A DNA stretch of 64,000 bases, taken from contig CM055113.1 in the NCBI GenBank assembly GCA_029204225.1, positions 28,997,252 to 29,061,251 of the forward strand. Reading direction: 5' to 3'. The DNA is from Diphasiastrum complanatum (taxonomy: Eukaryota > Streptophyta > Lycopodiopsida > Lycopodiales > Lycopodiaceae). The notes beneath the pieces are model-generated. The model ran no database searches. It saw nothing but the letters and a program-made list of their open reading frames with translations, and was not told the DNA's origin. Position 1 is the first letter of the stretch. Each line of letters begins with the position of its first letter. The position numbers were made by a program, and so were the translations under genes. Of this stretch, positions 1-12,071 are shown piece by piece.

Positions 1-840
1 ATCGGACTAGTGCAAACTCTGGGTGCATGTGTCTGATTCAAAGAGAGCTACTTGAAGCCAAGCTCGATGTACACTTCTTGTTTTGACTGTGAGGCAACTG
101 ACCAGTGATGGAATTGTGAAAGTCAAGTTTTGCGCGACGGACATGGTGCTTCAAACAAACGCGAAGAGATAGTTCGGATGCGGATCAAACTGGTGCGACA
201 CTTTGGCTTTCCACGAGGTCAATGGTTACATTTGGGCTGATTCAAAGAGCTACTTCAAGCTAAGTGAGAGGTGCATTGCGGAGTACTCAATCTTTGCCTA
301 CCTTAAAGAGCCAAGATGGAAAAGTATCAAGATCAGGCTTGGACAAGGAGAGAAATCAAGGTGCAGAAGCAACAAGGCACGGAGTGGACCATAAAGTGGG
401 CAATCAAACGATAAATCCTTCGGCTCAGGGAGCCTTGATACCTGTGCGGAACTGAACAAACCTGGAGCTCAGGGAGCTCAACACAAAGTGCATCAAGGAC
501 AAATCAGGAGCTCAAAGGAGTTCCAAAGTCGAAAGTCAGAAGCGACAGGGGCAAACATTTCAAAGAAAGGCCTCTGTCACCAGTTAATAAGGTTCTCGGG
601 TTTTACGAAAGCGATATCAAATCTACGCTTTTCCCAGACAAAGATATATTTTCAAGTTATGTAATTTTTCAGTACAAAGAGCTGAGCCTCCGACTTGTGG
701 TGTGCCAGCTTCAATGTTAATAAAAAGTGGCCAGTAAATTGAGTACTGTGCCTAGTAGCTCAAATGTATAGTCATTTTAATTGGGAGACACCTTTACTTT
801 AATCTGACATCTGATGAGGACATCAGATTTTATAAAGGTG
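1..840. other. Unassigned repeat-like sequence, no supported gene
   Basis: I see no protein I recognise on either strand. The stretch contains two diverged copies of a short unit around the words 'attcaaagag' and 'gctactt' (about 36-62 and 240-262), and several 'gagctca' words near 420-520. Its right edge, about 833-843, is a purine-rich run (aaaggtgggg) directly before a TG, as expected for a polypurine tract before a 3' LTR. It may therefore be the 3' internal end of an LTR element, but no pol motif supports this. Confidence 0.3.
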
Positions 841-843
841 GGG

Positions 844-1490
844 TGGATGTTGTAAAGCTACCTTTACAAGCTTTACTTGCGGCGCCATCGGCGCCAGCTA
901 TGTCCCCGGCGCCAGCAGCACCACTGCTGGTCCCGGCGCCAACGGCGCCGGCGCCGCACCCGGCGCCACTGTGACCAGAATCCAGCCGGCGCCAAGTTCC
1001 TATGGCTGAAAATCTTTGATCGGTTCTAACGAAGTCCAGAGAGCTCAGATCGATGTGCAATCACCTCACACGATCTAGGCATGATTAAAGGAAGCCTGGG
1101 GATCAATATAATCTAGAGAGAGAAAATGACTTTCTAGAAAGAGAAAATCCTAGAGAGAGAAAAACGTGCTTTACCAGCTTGGGTAGAGTGCTTGGTATGA
1201 GGGGGGGTGCCGAATCACACCAATACTATAGGGGGAGTGCGGGTTGCGACTCAGGGCGAGCTCCAACCAAGTCTCAGCCTCCCTTGCTGGAATGTTGTCA
1301 TGGCTCTCGCCTTGGCATGCTAGCGCCCCGGAGACTAGGGTCGGTCACACACTTGAAATGTAACCTTCTCAGATTTATCAATAAAGTGGGATTTTCCTCA
1401 AACTGACTCTGATTACCTTCTGGGTTTCAGTGTTCGGTAAAAGCGCCAGTTGTAAGGCCGCTTTCAAAATTTTTAACTTGGCACATAGCT
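844..1490 (+). repeat. Putative LTR with GGCGCC-rich U3
   Basis: The stretch begins with TG just after a purine-rich run and carries a CAATAAAG-type polyadenylation signal near 1379. It is followed near 1487 by 'acttggcac', which could hold a primer site. The U3-like part (881-993) holds eight GGCGCC palindromes. No second LTR copy is visible in the window, so the boundaries and the identity are inferred. Confidence 0.35.
881..993. repeat. Cluster of eight GGCGCC palindromes
   Basis: Eight GGCGCC hexamers occur within 113 bases, two of them back to back, in DNA whose surroundings are far less GC-rich. Three more sit in the tandem repeats downstream (about 1543, 1738 and 1926), always as TGGCGCCAG. 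The short minus-strand ORF across this block is Ala/Gly-rich by composition and I do not believe it is a gene. Confidence 0.8.
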
Positions 1491-1499
1491 GAGGGTCGT

Positions 1500-2100
1500 A
1501 TCCCGGGACACCAGCGGTATGCCGTCGGGACCATTCGGTCCGTGGCGCCAGCGGTATGCTGTCGGGACCATTTGGTCCAAGAACTGGTTGTTTCCATATC
1601 TGTCGCGGCTTGTGGTTCTGAGTGTCCCTTGCATGAACGTGAATGGGTTAAGCTCTTGGAGAACGGGCTCTAACCTGTCGGCTGAGTTGGATGGCTTGCT
1701 TTGGTGGATGTTACCTGTTTATGGCTGTCCAGTCTGGCGTGGCGCCAGGTTGGCTTCCAGCGCTCGTGACGAAGCTTTCAGTTGGTTAAGTCTGATGTAA
1801 GTCAGACCGCTTGCTTGGAATGGATGTTACTCGTTTGTAACGAAGCTTCGAGTTGGTTAAGTTTGATGTATGTCGGGCGGCTTGCTTGGAGGGAAGTCAC
1901 CCACGTCGGGACCCCCGATCTGGCATGGCGCCAGGTTGGATCTCAATGTTGGTTTTCGGAACTTCAAGTTGGTTAAGTCTGATCGTTGTTGGCAAGTTGG
2001 CTGCTTGTATGTCAAGTGGGTTTGGATGGCAAGAGTTGAAGGCTGGGAAGCTAAGTCGTGGTTCCCGGCTCCCTTTGGGATGCCTGCGCTACAAGATCGG
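1500..2100. repeat. Tandem repeats with 'ggcgccagcggtatg' and 'agttggttaagt' units
   Basis: Two nested tandem patterns are visible. A unit of about 38 bases containing 'agcggtatg', 'tcgggaccatt' and 'ggtcc' occurs twice at about 1511-1581. A longer unit of roughly 80-120 bases containing 'agttggttaagt' and 'gcttgcttgga' occurs about three times between 1770 and 2000. The small plus-strand ORFs here are products of the repeats. Confidence 0.7.
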
Positions 2101-2121
2101 CAATACAAGAGGACGAGTTGA

Positions 2122-2296
2122 CATGCTCCAAATAGATTTCTCCTCCAATAAGCTATTCTCTCACAAAATGGTGTGCAACTTCTATGTGCTTGCTTCTTGC
2201 ATGAAATATGGGATTGTTCGCAAGAGCTTGGGCCGAGATGTTATCACACTTGATCATTGGTAGATCATCTTCCTGGATGCACTTTAGCTCCATTAA
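2122..2296 (-). pseudogene. Antisense fragment of a copia RNase H C-terminus
   Basis: Read on the minus strand, this encodes the end of a Ty1/copia RNase H domain. It includes IKCDNISAQALANNPIFHAR and SKHIEVAHHFVRE, the conserved tail with the CDN triplet and the H-R-S-K-H-I motif. It closely matches the same region of copia C at 36000-36190 (minus). The reading stops abruptly near 2296, where plus-strand copia gag sequence begins, so two pieces of the same family lie head to head. No LTR or polypurine tract accompanies it. Confidence 0.8.
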
Positions 2297-5200
2297 GATG
2301 AATGTCTCTAATGAGATATTGAGGGAGATAGGTACTTGTACAACAACCAAAGAAGCTTGGGATTGTCTCAAGACTATCTATGAGGCTAAGAATACCTCTA
2401 GGCTTCTCACTCTTAGGAATCAAATCTTTCAAAGTATCCAAAAGAGTGATGAGAGTGCATGTAGTTATGTTTTGAAAGTAGAGAACTTGCTTGTATTGGT
2501 GATTCCATCAATCAAAATGAGCTAGTTCAAGTCATTCTCAATGGCTTGAGAAGTGAATTTGAGAACCTTGTCCAATTCTATGCCATTAAGGAGGAGCTAC
2601 AAAGTTTGGAGGCTCTCCAAAGTGTGCTAATTTCAGAAGAATCAAGACAAGAGTACAAGCTCTTGAGGATGGACAAGCTCTCTCTCACTCATAATGATGG
2701 CAAAGCTCTCTTTGCCAAGGATAAGCACAAAGGGAGGAGCAAGAACCAACATCAACAATCCTCAAGCAAGGACAAAGTCAAATCCAAAGACAAAGATGAG
2801 GAGAAAGATGATTCCTCTAATGCTTCATCATCCAAGCTCAAGAAGAAGAAGATCAAGTGCTTTTATTGTGGCAAGAAAGGCCATTATGCCACCAATTGCT
2901 TCAAGAAGAAGAATCAACTCAAGCAAGCCAACATTACCAATGAGAAGGAAGACACTATTGCAAGTGATGGAGAGGGATCTCTTATGGTCTCTAGTTTCTC
3001 ATCTACTCCTTTCAAGAAGGACGGCCTATGGTATATTGATAGTGGAGCCTCGTCACATATGTGTAGCTCCAAGGACTCTTTCTCTTCTATTGCACCTTAT
3101 GATGGGGTCAAGAAATAAATATACACAGCAAATGATTTTGAATGTCCTATTGAAGGCATAGGGAACGTTCCCTTGAAGCTTGCATCCTCTAAAGTTCTTT
3201 CTCTCTCTAAAGTTCTTTATGTACCTAAGCTTACTAAGAATCTTATTGGTGTTGGCCAATTGCTTGATAATGGCCTTGATGTAAAATTTAATGTTGATAC
3301 TTGTACTATCAAGAAGAATGATGAGATACTTGCATTAGGATCTAGATTTGGAGGCATCTATAAACTAGATCCAAATGAGTATGTGAATGGTTGTAATGTT
3401 GCTCTTGTGAACAAGCTCTCTATGGAGGAATTATGGCATAGGAGGTTGGGACATCCCAACTACAAATCCATGCTCAAAGAAGCCAAAGCTATTGGCTTGC
3501 CAAAGTCATTCTCCAAGAAGATCAAGCCTTGTGAGGCTTGTGCTATTGCTAAATCTCACAAAAAGCCATTTACAAGATCTTCTATCAAAAGCAAGCATCC
3601 TTTGGAGTTAATCCACTCGGATGTGCATTTCTCATCAACTACAAGCAAGGGAGGAGCCACTTGTTTTGTTACTTTCATTGATGATTTCACAAGATTCACT
3701 TGGATATATCTTCTTGCTTCTAAATCTATGGTGTTTGATCATTTCCTTATTTTCAAAGCCTATGTAGAGAAGCAATTCTCATTCAAGATTAAAGCTCTTA
3801 GAAGTAATGGAGGTGGTGAATATATCTCCAATAAATTTCAAGATTTTTGTGAGCTTGAAAGCATCAAAAGAGAGTTCTCTTGTGCCTACTCTTCATCTCA
3901 AAATGGAGTGGCCGAGAGAAAGAATAGATCTCTATGTGAACGTGCAAAATCTATGAGAATTGAGGCATCTTTGCCCAAAGATTTTTGGGGATAAGCCATT
4001 AATTGTGCAAATTATCTTTTCAATAGGCTCCCACATATAGCTCTTGGAGGAAAGTCACCATATGAAATCTTATATTTGAAGAAGCCTAAGGTTGATCACC
4101 TTAGAGTTTTTGGATGCATATGTTTTGTCCATATTCCCTTGGAAACAAGGAAGAAGGAAGATCCTAGTGCATGCAAAGGGATCATGGTTGGATACTCATC
4201 CACCAAGAAGGCCTATAGAGTCTTTATACTCTCTACTTCTCAAGTTATTGAAAGTAGAGATGTTGTCTTTCATGAAGATCAACACTCATCTTTTGAAGAG
4301 GCCGAGATCAAGAAGTCTATGGATGCATCACCAATTATTGATTTTGAAGACAATCATGATGTGATGGGGTCGAGATTTGAAGAAGACTCTCCTCGGATTT
4401 TCTCACCAAGAAGATCCATGAGAGATAGATCTGAGCCTAAGAGGCTCTCATATGTTGACAAAGGCAAACAAGTGGATCTTGATTCCACTAATGATGTTTT
4501 TTATGTCTCTCATGAAGAGTCAAAGAATGTACAAGAGCCACTCAATACCAAGGAGTGGTATGATGCCATGAAGCAAGAGTATCATGCATTGATCACCAAC
4601 AATACTTGGGAGCTTGTGGATCCTCCATCCAACAAGCATGTGATTGGTTGGAAGTGGGTATTTTTCAAGTTCAATCATGATGGCACCATCAACAAGTATA
4701 AATCAAGACTATGTGCCAAAGGATTTGCTCAAATCCATGGCCTTGATTATGAGGAGACCTTTGCACTCGTTGCAAAGATGGTGACAATAAGAATTCTTAT
4801 TTCTCTTGCTTGTTTCTTTAAGTGGAAGGTGTTCCAATTAGATGTATCCAATGCTTTTTTCTAAATGGTTATCTTGAGGAGGAGATCTATATGGAACAAC
4901 CTCAAGGATTCATCAAGGATGAGTCCAAAGTGTGCTTGCTCTTCAAAAGCCTTTATGGACTCAAGCAAGCACCAAGATCATGGTATTCAAGACTTAATTC
5001 TTTTCTTATCTCACTCGGATTTACTCTTAGTGACTATGATCCTTCCATGTATCTAAAGTTTGTTGATAGCAATATATTGTCATTCGTCTAATTTATGTTG
5101 ATGACATTATTCTTTGTGGAAGTTGTATCAAGCTAGTTGATGAAACTAAGCTAGCACTTGGATGTAAGTTTTAAATGCAAGATCTAGGAGAGATACATTA

Positions 5201-5758
5201 CGTCCTAGGCCTAGAAATTGATTTTTATGAAAATCATGTCTTTATATGCCAATCTAGATATGCTCACTCTATGTTGAAAAAATTCCATATGGAAAATTCT
5301 AAGAGCATAGATACTCCAATGGAGCAAATTGTAAAAGATCCTAATAAAGGTGATCAAAGATCCTTTGAGGACATCACACTTTTTAGGAGTCTTGTAGGCT
5401 CCTTGATTTGGCTTACCATTACTAGGCCCAATTTAAGTTTTTGTGTGCACAAATTGAGTAAATTTATGCAAGATCCTAAGATCCATCATTGGAAGATGGC
5501 CAAGAGGATTCTAAGATATGTATCTTCATCTTGTGATTATGGTCTACTCTATAAAAGTGAAGATCTATTTATTGTTGGCTACTCGGATTCGGACTTTGCA
5601 AGTGACAAGATGGATCGAAAGTCCATTAGTGCATACACTATCTTTCTTGGAGGCAATCTAATATCTTGGCTTTCCAAAAAGCAAGATACTATTCCTCTCT
5701 CTTCATGTGAGGCCGAGTACAAAGCACTCACTACAACTACCAAAGAGGAGCTTTGGAT
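2297..5758 (+). pseudogene. Ty1/copia element A, broken gag-pol
   Basis: All copia domains follow in order. Gag runs from about 2297 with a CCHC zinc knuckle (CFYCGKKGHYATNC) near 2860. The retropepsin motif YIDSGASSHM is near 3033. Integrase spans about 3420-4060, with the HRRLGHP and CEAC zinc-binding motifs and the core FIDDFTR. RT spans about 4540-5160 (YGLKQAPRSWYSRL), with the YVDD box near 5095. RNase H ends at SSCEAEYKALTTTTKE. In-frame stops near 2523, 3116 and 3992 and frame shifts near 4860 and 5090 break it. It is cut off at about 5758, inside RNase H, and no LTR remains. It belongs to the same family as copia C. It is not functional. Confidence 0.92.
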
Positions 5759-5786
5759 AATTCTCCCTATTTGTCTACATTTAATC

Positions 5787-6090
5787 TGATTGTTTTGAGG
5801 TTGGAGTCCGTACTCTGACAGGGTACGGACTCCTACCTCAAAATAAGAACAATCATAGTGTACATTATTTTCAGGTTGGAGTCCGTACTCTGACAGGGTT
5901 TCAAACGTGTGAAACTAGCAAGTACATTTACCTTCATTAAATGATTGTTCTTGTTAAGATTTTATGTCTAGAATTGATCTACATTGATCTTAATCTTTTG
6001 TAGATTGATAGATCAAGTAAATCTAACATCCAATCCCTCTTGAGGATCAGATTAGGATCCAATCTTGGTCCATTTTGTATTTTTTCCACA
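5787..6090 (+). repeat. Probable 5' LTR of copia element B
   Basis: The right boundary is firm: the sequence ends ...ttccaca directly before the primer site TGGTATCAGAGC. The left boundary is placed at a TG just before the hairpin and is a guess. It contains ACGTGTGA (about 5905), as other copia LTRs in this window do. The matching 3' LTR is missing because element B is truncated. Confidence 0.6.
5789..5853. repeat. Near-perfect hairpin at the start of an LTR
   Basis: The left arm ends GGAGTCCGTAC (5803-5813) and the right arm starts GTACGGACTCC (5823-5833), separated by the 9-base loop tctgacagg. Pairing extends outward through gaggt/acctc to attgtt/aacaat. The left arm plus loop is repeated once more at 5874-5898. 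It lies at the proposed left end of the copia B LTR. Confidence 0.85.
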
Positions 6091-6102
6091 TGGTATCAGA
6101 GC
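6091..6102 (+). promoter_or_regulatory. Copia primer-binding site (initiator tRNA-Met type)
   Basis: TGGTATCAGAGC follows directly after the LTR end. This word is the usual plant copia primer site, complementary to an initiator methionine tRNA. The same word appears in antisense at 44733-44744 in copia D. Confidence 0.9.
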
Positions 6103-6682
6103 CAAGTACAAGAGGTTTTATTGAAATTGATAGGGTTGATCCAAATCAAAACCAAAATCAACAAGTTTTAGGAAACTAGTCAAATTTTGGGTAGCGAGTT
6201 GGATTTGATAGATATCCTCAAAATTTTTGGACCAGAACTTGTTGTAGGCTGTAGGAACCCTTTTCACACGTGTGAGGCTGTACAATTCCGGTTTTGGCTG
6301 AGAAATTTCAAAAATTTGTACAATTTGACTCACACACCCAATTTGAGTTATTTTTAATGCAAAATCAAGCATTTTCTATAGAGAATCTAATCCCTTGATT
6401 AGTTCTTGGACTAGATCAGCCAATAAATTAAAGTTAAAGCTTGAATTAGGTGCATTAATTGATCTACTCTGATTTTTTGAGTGTATGTTGAATTTGAAGA
6501 GAGATATTGCTAAAAATCATAGATTAAGGAGTGATTTTGCAAGTTTGAGACTAGGATCTAAATTCTAGATTGGTTCATGAGTGATAGGATTGTGTCTATA
6601 ATCTTTCTAATTGCTAGAAGACTATAGGTTCAGATCTCTTAGAGAAACCATAAGAGTTTCTAGTGTTTTTTCACATTCAAAA

Positions 6683-8697
6683 ATGGCATCAATGGGTGGT
6701 TTTTTGCTTGAAGCTAGTGAAAGGTCTACATCCACTAATTATGCTACTTGGATAGTCCGAATGGAGTCTTTACTTGTACTTCATGATCTTTATGACATAG
6801 TACTTGAGGTGGAAGTAGAACCCCAAGGAGGAGTTGAATTGGCAAAGTACAAATAGAGATGTAGAGTTGCATTACATCGCATAAAGATGAATGTAGGTAA
6901 TGAACTTTTGAAGGAAATCTCATCTTGTACCACATCCAAAGAGGCATGGGATTCATTAAAAGCAATTTATGGATCCAAGAATACTTCAAGGATACTCATG
7001 TTTAGAAATCAAATCCTTCAAAGCATGAAAGGAAGTTGTGAAAGTGCCCAAAATTATGTCTTTAGGATCAAATCTTTGAATAAGGAGTTGTCTTCTATAG
7101 ATGATAAAATCAAAGATGATGAACTAGCTCAAATCATTTTGAGTGGATTAGTAGATGATTATTCCATTCTTGTTCAAACTTTTGCTATTCAAGATTCACT
7201 TCCTAGTATTGAAAAACCTCAAAGTGTGCTTGTAAGTGAAGAGAGTAGATTGCTTCATATCAAAAGTAGGATGAGCTCCTTATCTTTGAATGATGGTGAT
7301 GAAAAAGCTAACTTTTCCTTGAAAGGCAAGAAGAAGAAGTTTCCATCCAAGAAGACTCAAGACATGGAGATGGAGAGCAAAGATGGAGCATCAAGTTCCA
7401 AAGGCAAGAGCAAGAAGGACAAGAAGAAGCTAAAGTGTTTCTTTTGTGGAAAAAAGGAACATTTGCATCCGAGTGCTACAAGAAGAAGAATGCCCAAGAG
7501 AAGGACAATCAAGGCAATCTTGTGCTTGAGGAGGAGGAGGAAGAAGTCAATCTATCTTTGATGGTATCCTCACCACAAACATCTAATCGAGGCACTTGGT
7601 GGATTGATAGTGGGGCAAGCTCTCACATGACTCACCAAAAAGACTATTTTTCTAATCTACTTTCTTACAATAGTTCTAAGAGATTTATCTTCATTGCAAG
7701 TAATCAAGAATGTGAGATTGTAGGTGTTGGATCCATTCCTTTATGTCTAGGATCATCTAAAAAAGTAGATCTAGACAATGTTCTTTATGTACCTTCAATT
7801 ACAAAGAACTTGTTGAGTGTAGGACAGTTTATGAATAGTGGATTAGATGTACATTTCAAGCATGGAGCATGTTCTATCTTGAAAGATGAAAAATGTATTG
7901 CTAATGGTTTCAAGCAAGGGAGATTATTCAAATTGGATGCTAATGTGATGGTTGGAAGTGTGAACATGGCAAGGGAGGAGCTCACTCAAGTGGAATTATG
8001 GCACAAAAGGTTAGGCCATCCTAACTGCAAAGCTATGGAGACCATGGTGACAAAGGAGCTAGCAAGTGGACTTCCCAAAACCATATCCAAGTGTGGCAAG
8101 CTTTGTGAAGCTTGTGGACTCTCCAAATCTCATAAGCTACCTTTCAAGAGATCTTTGACAAGATCTAACTCTCCTCTTGACTTATACACTCAAATGTTTA
8201 TTCATTTTCACATGAATCAAATGGTGGAGCTCTTATGTATGTCACTTTTATTGATGATAGATCAAGATACTCTTGGGTTTATCTCTTGTCTAAGAAAAGT
8301 GAAGTTTTTGAGTCCTTTGTAAAGTTCAAAACTCTTGTGGAAAAGCAACTTAATACTAGCTTGAAAGTATTAAGAAGTGATAATGGAGGGGAGTACATCT
8401 CCAATACGATGAAAGAGTTTTGTGAAACTAATGGTATTAGGAGAGAGTTTACTTGCACATATATATACTCCACAACAAAATGGAGTAGCTGAGAGAAAGA
8501 ATAGGACACTATGTGAGTGTGCTAAAGCTATGAGATTAGATGCATCCCTTACTATTTCATTTTGGAGAGAAGCTATTTTATGTGCAAACTTTCTATGTAA
8601 TAGAATGACTAATAGTGCCATTAAAGGACTTACACCTTATGAAGTATTCTTTGGCAAAAAGCCAAATCTTAGTGATTTGAAAGTTTTTGGATGTACT
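6683..8697 (+). pseudogene. Ty1/copia element B, truncated gag-pol
   Basis: Gag starts at the ATG at 6683 (MASMGGFLLEASERS) and shows the copia gag pattern through about 7430. The zinc knuckle starts (CFFCGKK) but a one-base deletion just after it (about 7456) shifts the frame, and the rest of the knuckle is read in the next frame. Retropepsin WWIDSGASSHM is near 7600. The integrase zinc region (LWHKRLGHPN, CEACGLSKSHK) spans about 7995-8130 and the core (FIDDRSRYSW) starts near 8240. Further frame changes lie near 8190 and 8455, and a stop at 6854-6856 breaks gag. The copy ends after the word KVFGC at about 8697, so RT, RNase H and the 3' LTR are gone. Confidence 0.9.
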
Positions 8698-9517
8698 GAT
8701 AAAATAGTAAATTAACTATTGTTTTATAACTTTTGTGCCAAGAAATTCAAGATGTGTTTTGCTCTACTTGCATGCCCTTGAGCTCCAAAACGGGGATGTT
8801 TTAGAATGCAGCAAAGACAGAGTGTAACTGCTTGTTAATAAAACAGCAATACTGTTTTAGACGAGGCATTAGCTGCTCATGTACTACCATTCATTGGTTC
8901 TAAAATTGACAAGCCTCATTTCTCTATTTGGAAAAATAACAAGATTTTCCTAGATTAAAGTGAACAAAACTAGGTGAACAATTCCTAGATAGAGAATCTA
9001 TGAAATTTGGGAATTACCTATATAGGCAAAACATTTCTTATATAGATGATTAAAATCATAAAATTTTTACATAGGAAAAAAGTTCCTATATAGAAAATTC
9101 AGACCACCAAAATTTCTAGATTGGCTGTCTAGGAAGTGTTCCATCATGAATTCCCGAGTTATGTTCATCTTAATGTAGGGAAATCATGTTTTTTTCCTAT
9201 ATAGGAATTGAACAAAAGTTTTTTGTGAATTTAGAAACTAAGCACTAAGCCCATGTGTTGTGATATATTATTTCCACAGAGACCAATTTGAAACATGAGA
9301 TGAAGACATTGATAAGTCATAATGTGTTGAATCCTGACAAAAGTGCTTAATCTAGCAAAGATAAACTCGGATATAAATTCTCTCGTATGTGGAAGCTGGG
9401 AGAAATTGGATTGATTTCAAAAGCCTACTTTTGGATCCATGAACTTTGAGCTTTCCTATCTCTTCAGCGAAGCACAAACAACGAAGCACAAACAAGCTAA
9501 AAATATTCATTGCAACA
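8698..9517. other. AT-rich spacer, nothing recognised
   Basis: No ORF of note and no family motif. Several 'tatatagga' and 'ttcctatata' words between 8990 and 9210 form imperfect inverted repeats, which could be the edge of a small non-autonomous element. I could not define its ends. Confidence 0.4.
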
Positions 9518-10539
9518 TGTTAAACTAGAGTAACTTTAACTCATAGTTAAGTATACCTCCTATGGTATAGTTGAATGTATTTTCAGTCTAATTGTTAATT
9601 AGACCCTTTTGCGAGAGCGAGGCACCTATTTTTAAGAGGTGTGTTTGTTCGCCCCGTAGAACATATATAGATCTCACACTTCAGTCTCGATCATCGAGAG
9701 AGAAGAGTTTATGCATATGTAAGAGATTGAAGAAGTGAATAGAGTTCTGTGAGTTATTCTCTCTTATCTCTGTTCTCCACACTGCTGAGTGTGAGTGATC
9801 TTGAGTCTGCTAACAATCTCTAACACATTTCATGAATTACTCTCTGATCAGACAAACGCTCTAGTGCATTACAATCGTTTGTTGTGTTTCCGTAAAGCAT
9901 GCTCTAAATAACTGTCTTAAAACCATCTTATTCGTCTGTCGCGAATACTTTCTTTTTGGCACTCGAATAATGACTATCTTTGGTACAGTCTAGCATGATC
10001 ATTGAATAAAGTTGTATGTATACATATGAGATGGCAGTCCTTGTCTGAAAAATTGAGTCTTTGATCTATTTTCCTGATTGGCATTGACATAAGTTTCTAA
10101 CGTGTTCTAAACCCTTCGTGTTCTTTAACCATTAAGTTGGGCTTTAGTTGTTGAGGACTTCTGTTTAAAAACGAATAGTTCGCGAACGCGATTAGTTAAT
10201 TGTCTGCACAGTCGCGAATACATCAAACAATTCTCGATTCTCTGTTGACACCTTAATCAGCCAGAGTGTAGCACTGCTGTACTACTCTGATAACATCTCA
10301 TCTGTAGAATGCACTTCCTTCAATTCGATAGAAGCCAGATTGTTGTTCTGAACTTGTTAACATTACCCATCCCAAACATAAGTAATACTGGTTACTTTTT
10401 AATGTCTATCGACAACCAGAATAACACTCGAAACCACTTTTCATAAATTGTACCAAAAACATAACTTTCTAACGCTGTCCTCTCTGGGAACGATACTATT
10501 CACTATAAAATCTATATTAATCTTGTTGGTATAGCACGA
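9518..10539 (+). repeat. 5' LTR of the gypsy element
   Basis: It starts TGTTAAACTAGAG and ends near TATAGCACGA, with the primer site 14 bases later. It matches 16708-17730 throughout with scattered substitutions. An 'acatatatag' TATA-like word lies near 9660, followed by CT-rich and GAGAGA words, so the promoter probably sits there. Confidence 0.88.
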
Positions 10540-10553
10540 CATATACTAATTTT

Positions 10554-10571
10554 TGGTGCCGTTGCCGGGGA
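10554..10571 (+). promoter_or_regulatory. Gypsy primer-binding site
   Basis: TGGTGCCGTTGCCGGGGA follows the 5' LTR. From general knowledge this is a common primer site of plant Tat/Athila-like and related gypsy elements, usually assigned to tRNA-Asp. I did not check it against a tRNA. Confidence 0.85.
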
Positions 10572-10682
10572 TAGTTTAGGAAAGTTATAAGAAATCTGAC
10601 ATGAAGACAAAGTGAAAGTACTAGTTGATGAAATCTAGACGAAATCAATGCCCAGTTACTTGAACTCCTAATTAGCTTCGGT

Positions 10683-11935
10683 ATGGAGGGTCCTGCTGCA
10701 CGTTTCACTTCTATCTCTAAAATTAAATACGATTATTTTAAAGGGACTTCTTCCGATAATGCAAATAGGTATGTCTCACAATTTGAGTCAATAGCCAATG
10801 CAAATAACGAGGGAACTGACATAGACAAACTACGAATCTTCCCTGGTCTGCTAAGAAAGCAGGCGCGCATCTGGTACAACCAAGTTGAACCAGGCCGTGT
10901 AGGAACCTGGTACTTGTTGAAAGATGCGTTTTTGAACCAGTTCAGAGAGATAGGTTACAAATCTAAAATTCTCGGATGTCTGAACAATGTTCAAAAGAAG
11001 AGTAAAGAATCTCTTTGCAAATATACACGAAAGGTTAAAAATCTCATACGAAAACTAACCGGTGTATATCCCGTGGATATGCAGATCGAATGATTTTTGG
11101 CTGGTTTACCACCAAAGATTGATCGGTAATGCAGACAAGGGGACATGACCTCCTTAGCAGCAGTAATAGCTAGTGCCAAAAATTTCAAGACAAAAAAACT
11201 AGCACAAAAGCGACGATCGACTAAGAAATCTCGAAAGTCGAAGACCGATTCTAGTGACAACAATAAAGATTCAGATTCTGATTCAAGTACCAGTTCTTCA
11301 AGCTCGGAATCTGAAAACAGTGATTCATCAGAATCAGAAGCTAACAAAGGAGAGAGAAAGAATAAACGATGAACTAAACGAAAGGACAACACGAAAGTTG
11401 TCGAGGATAAGTCGTCAGCTTCTAAAGTGGAAAAGCTTTGGAAGAGTAATATGGCTGACCTTAATAAAAAGTTTAATGATTTGAAAGTGCAGATCTCTGA
11501 AGTTGCAGATAAAAGACCAAAAACATCTTCTTCCAACTCAGGAATGTGGTGTACGAAATGTGGAACTTCTAGACACACTAAGGAAGACTGCACTACTATG
11601 AATGTCAAATACATTGAAGATCCTGCCCAGAAGGTACTTTTTATTTTTCAAAATGATGCAACTACTAACTATGTACAGGGTACTGTAGCATCAGCCCAGT
11701 AGGACAGACCCAAGTTCGCACCAAGAAGACATAATCCTCTTGAATTTGTTGGACCAGTGAAGTCTCCAACCGCGACTAAACCAGTTTCGGACAACTGCTA
11801 CAACTGTGGAGAGCCGGAACATTTTTCTCCTGAATGTCCTCAACCGCGAAAGCAAATTGGTTATGTACCATTATGCTCAAATTGTAGAGAGCCTAGCCAC
11901 AAGTATCTAGACTACCCTCATCCGTAGAAGCCGCA
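10683..11935 (+). pseudogene. Gypsy gag, broken
   Basis: The retrotransposon gag domain is at about 10740-11090 (RYVSQFESIANANNE, then ARIWYNQVEPGRVGTW and LKDAFLNQFREIGY). It is followed by a Ser/Asp/Glu-rich linker and three zinc knuckles. Knuckle 1 is intact (CTKCGTSRHTKEDC, about 11555). Knuckle 2 is intact (CYNCGEPEHFSPEC, about 11798). Knuckle 3 (about 11878) has Tyr at the last Cys position. Stops lie near 11091, 11127, 11701 and 11926. Gag would form the particle and package RNA, but this copy is dead. Confidence 0.85.
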
Positions 11936-12071
11936 ACCCAAATATCAGTATGTAGCAACACCAGCTGCTGCAAACACGAAAGTGAAAGCTGCTACTGATG
12001 CTGTTGTACAAAGAATTGACGTTATTGAAGGAAAACTGCCAAAAATAGAAGATCAGTCCTAGCCAAGTGAT

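Noticed and set aside
830..1060. Ala/Gly-rich minus ORF over the GGCGCC cluster
   Set aside because: It results from repeated GGCGCC and has no independent support.
10991..11614. 207-codon minus-strand ORF opposite gypsy gag
   Set aside because: It is antisense to the Ser/Asp-rich gag linker and zinc knuckle, which have clear family motifs on the plus strand.
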